A stretch of DNA of 64,000 nucleotides from Nocardioides sp. CFH 31398 (GTDB taxonomy: Bacteria > Actinomycetota > Actinomycetes > Propionibacteriales > Nocardioidaceae), in assembly GCF_022436705.1 (NCBI RefSeq), contig NZ_JAKUHT010000029.1, forward strand, positions 1 to 64,000, written 5' to 3'. Each line of letters starts with the position of its first letter. Position 1 is the first letter of the stretch. The notes below the pieces were generated by a model that had not been told where the DNA came from, did not search any database, and worked only from the letters and a program-made list of their open reading frames with translations. The translations under genes and the position numbers were made by a program. Positions 63,246 to 64,000 of the stretch are shown one piece after another.

Positions 63246-64000
63246 CTAGGAGCCCGCTGAGGACCCCGCCGCGGCGTCGGGCTGAGGTGCCTTCGGCTTC
63301 GCGTCGACACCCGCCTCGCGCCGCTGCTCGGGGCTGATGGGCGCCGGCGCGGCGGTCAGCGGGTCGTAGCCGCCGCCGGACTTCGGGAACGCGATGACCT
63401 CGCGGATCGAGTCCGCCCCGGCCAGCAGCGCGACGATCCGGTCCCACCCGAAGGCGATGCCGCCGTGCGGCGGGGCGCCGTAGGCGAAGGCGTCGAGCAG
63501 GAAGCCGAACTTCTCGGTCGCCTCCTCCTCGGAGAGCCCCATCACCGCGAAGACGCGCTTCTGGACGTCCTCACGGTGGATACGGATCGACCCGCCGCCG
63601 ATCTCGTTGCCGTTGCAGACGATGTCGTAGGCCCACGCCGGTGCCTCGCCGGGGTCGACGTCGAAGGTCTCGAGGTCCTGCGGGCTGGTGAAGGCGTGGT
63701 GGACGGCGGTCCAGGCGCCCGAGCCGACCGCGACGTCGCCCGCGGCCTGGGCGTCGGACGCCGGCTCGAACAGCGGCGCGTCGACGACCCACACGAAGCT
63801 CCAGGCGTCGGTGTCGATGAGGCCGAGGCGGTGGCCGATCTCCAGGCGCGCGGCGCCGAGCAGCGCCCGCGAGGTCTTGGGCGGGCCGGCGGCGAAGAAG
63901 ACGCAGTCCCCCGGCTGGGCGCCTACGTGGGCGGCCAGCCCGGCCTTCTCGGTGTCGCTGATGTTCTTGCTGACCGGGCCGGTCAGCTCGCCGTCGGGCT
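63246..64000 (-). CDS. aspS: Aspartyl-tRNA synthetase, C-terminal part (cut by the window end)
   Basis: The visible 250 residues are the C-terminal part of a bacterial-type AspRS. The GAD insertion domain end is seen ([22 protein letters not shown] and [13 protein letters not shown]), then motif 2-3 regions: [42 protein letters not shown] and the motif 3 [15 protein letters not shown]. The tail after [19 protein letters not shown] is Ala/Pro-rich. The catalytic domain extends past position 64000. Whether it charges only tRNA-Asp or also tRNA-Asn cannot be judged here. Confidence 0.95.
   Translation of the reverse strand, partial: PDGELTGPVSKNISDTEKAGLAAHVGAQPGDCVFFAAGPPKTSRALLGAARLEIGHRLGLIDTDAWSFVWVVDAPLFEPASDAQAAGDVAVGSGAWTAVHHAFTSPQDLETFDVDPGEAPAWAYDIVCNGNEIGGGSIRIHREDVQKRVFAVMGLSEEEATEKFGFLLDAFAYGAPPHGGIAFGWDRIVALLAGADSIREVIAFPKSGGGYDPLTAAPAPISPEQRREAGVDAKPKAPQPDAAAGSSAGS

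Overview
The window reads as one chromosomal stretch of a very GC-rich actinobacterium. Evidence: strong G/C bias at third codon positions, many GTG starts, dozens of 4-base ATGA/GTGA gene overlaps, an actinobacterial-type integration host factor (mihF), a PriA without helicase motifs, and TANNNT -10 boxes that sit 6-8 bases before start codons (leaderless transcripts). Gene content and order fit the Propionibacteriales, most likely a Nocardioides-like organism; the genus is an inference.

The backbone is a long block of housekeeping genes almost all on the minus strand, in an order well known from Actinobacteria. In the direction of transcription (high to low coordinates): aspS (cut by the window end), a dpp/opp-type peptide ABC transporter with rarA as its last gene, two small genes plus alaS-ruvX-mltG-aroE, a prepilin peptidase, aroC-aroK-aroB-aroQ, csbD-like, efp-nusB, a MinD/ParA-like ATPase, a flavin oxidoreductase with a DUF1206 protein, pyrR-pyrB-pyrC, carA-carB, pyrD/pyrK-like/pyrDB-like/pyrF, a lipoprotein, mihF-gmk-rpoZ-coaBC-metK-priA, def-fmt-rsmB, ligD polymerase, rpe, the riboflavin operon ribE-pnuC-ribBA-ribH, a winged-helix regulator with a membrane protein, and hisE-hisG. 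Plus-strand genes look like insertions into this backbone: a PLP fold-III enzyme and a kinase (171-1963), an AAA ATPase (11258), an MFS transporter (25336), a beta-propeller protein (31372), a metallophosphoesterase (33411) and kynA (39625).

Regulation that can be read directly: an FMN riboswitch before ribE; two matching PyrR-type RNA leaders before carA and pyrR that fold over the ribosome-binding site or start codon, which would place both halves of pyrimidine synthesis under one control; a double operator (TTRCC-N5-GGCAA) inside a leaderless promoter of the winged-helix regulator operon; and strong hairpins around the substrate-binding-protein gene of the peptide transporter.

The most unusual feature is a family of 32-bp tandem repeats in four intergenic arrays (3546-3840, 26519-26772, 53800-53998, 55131-55371). 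All share the core GAGTCG and an almost invariant 32-bp period, but the rest of the unit differs between arrays. Two arrays contain or form inverted halves, two bracket a DUF559/AbiEi-like gene in opposite orientation, and two run into neighbouring genes and supply their C-terminal codons and stop codon. carA carries an apparent 1-base deletion that splits the reading frame.
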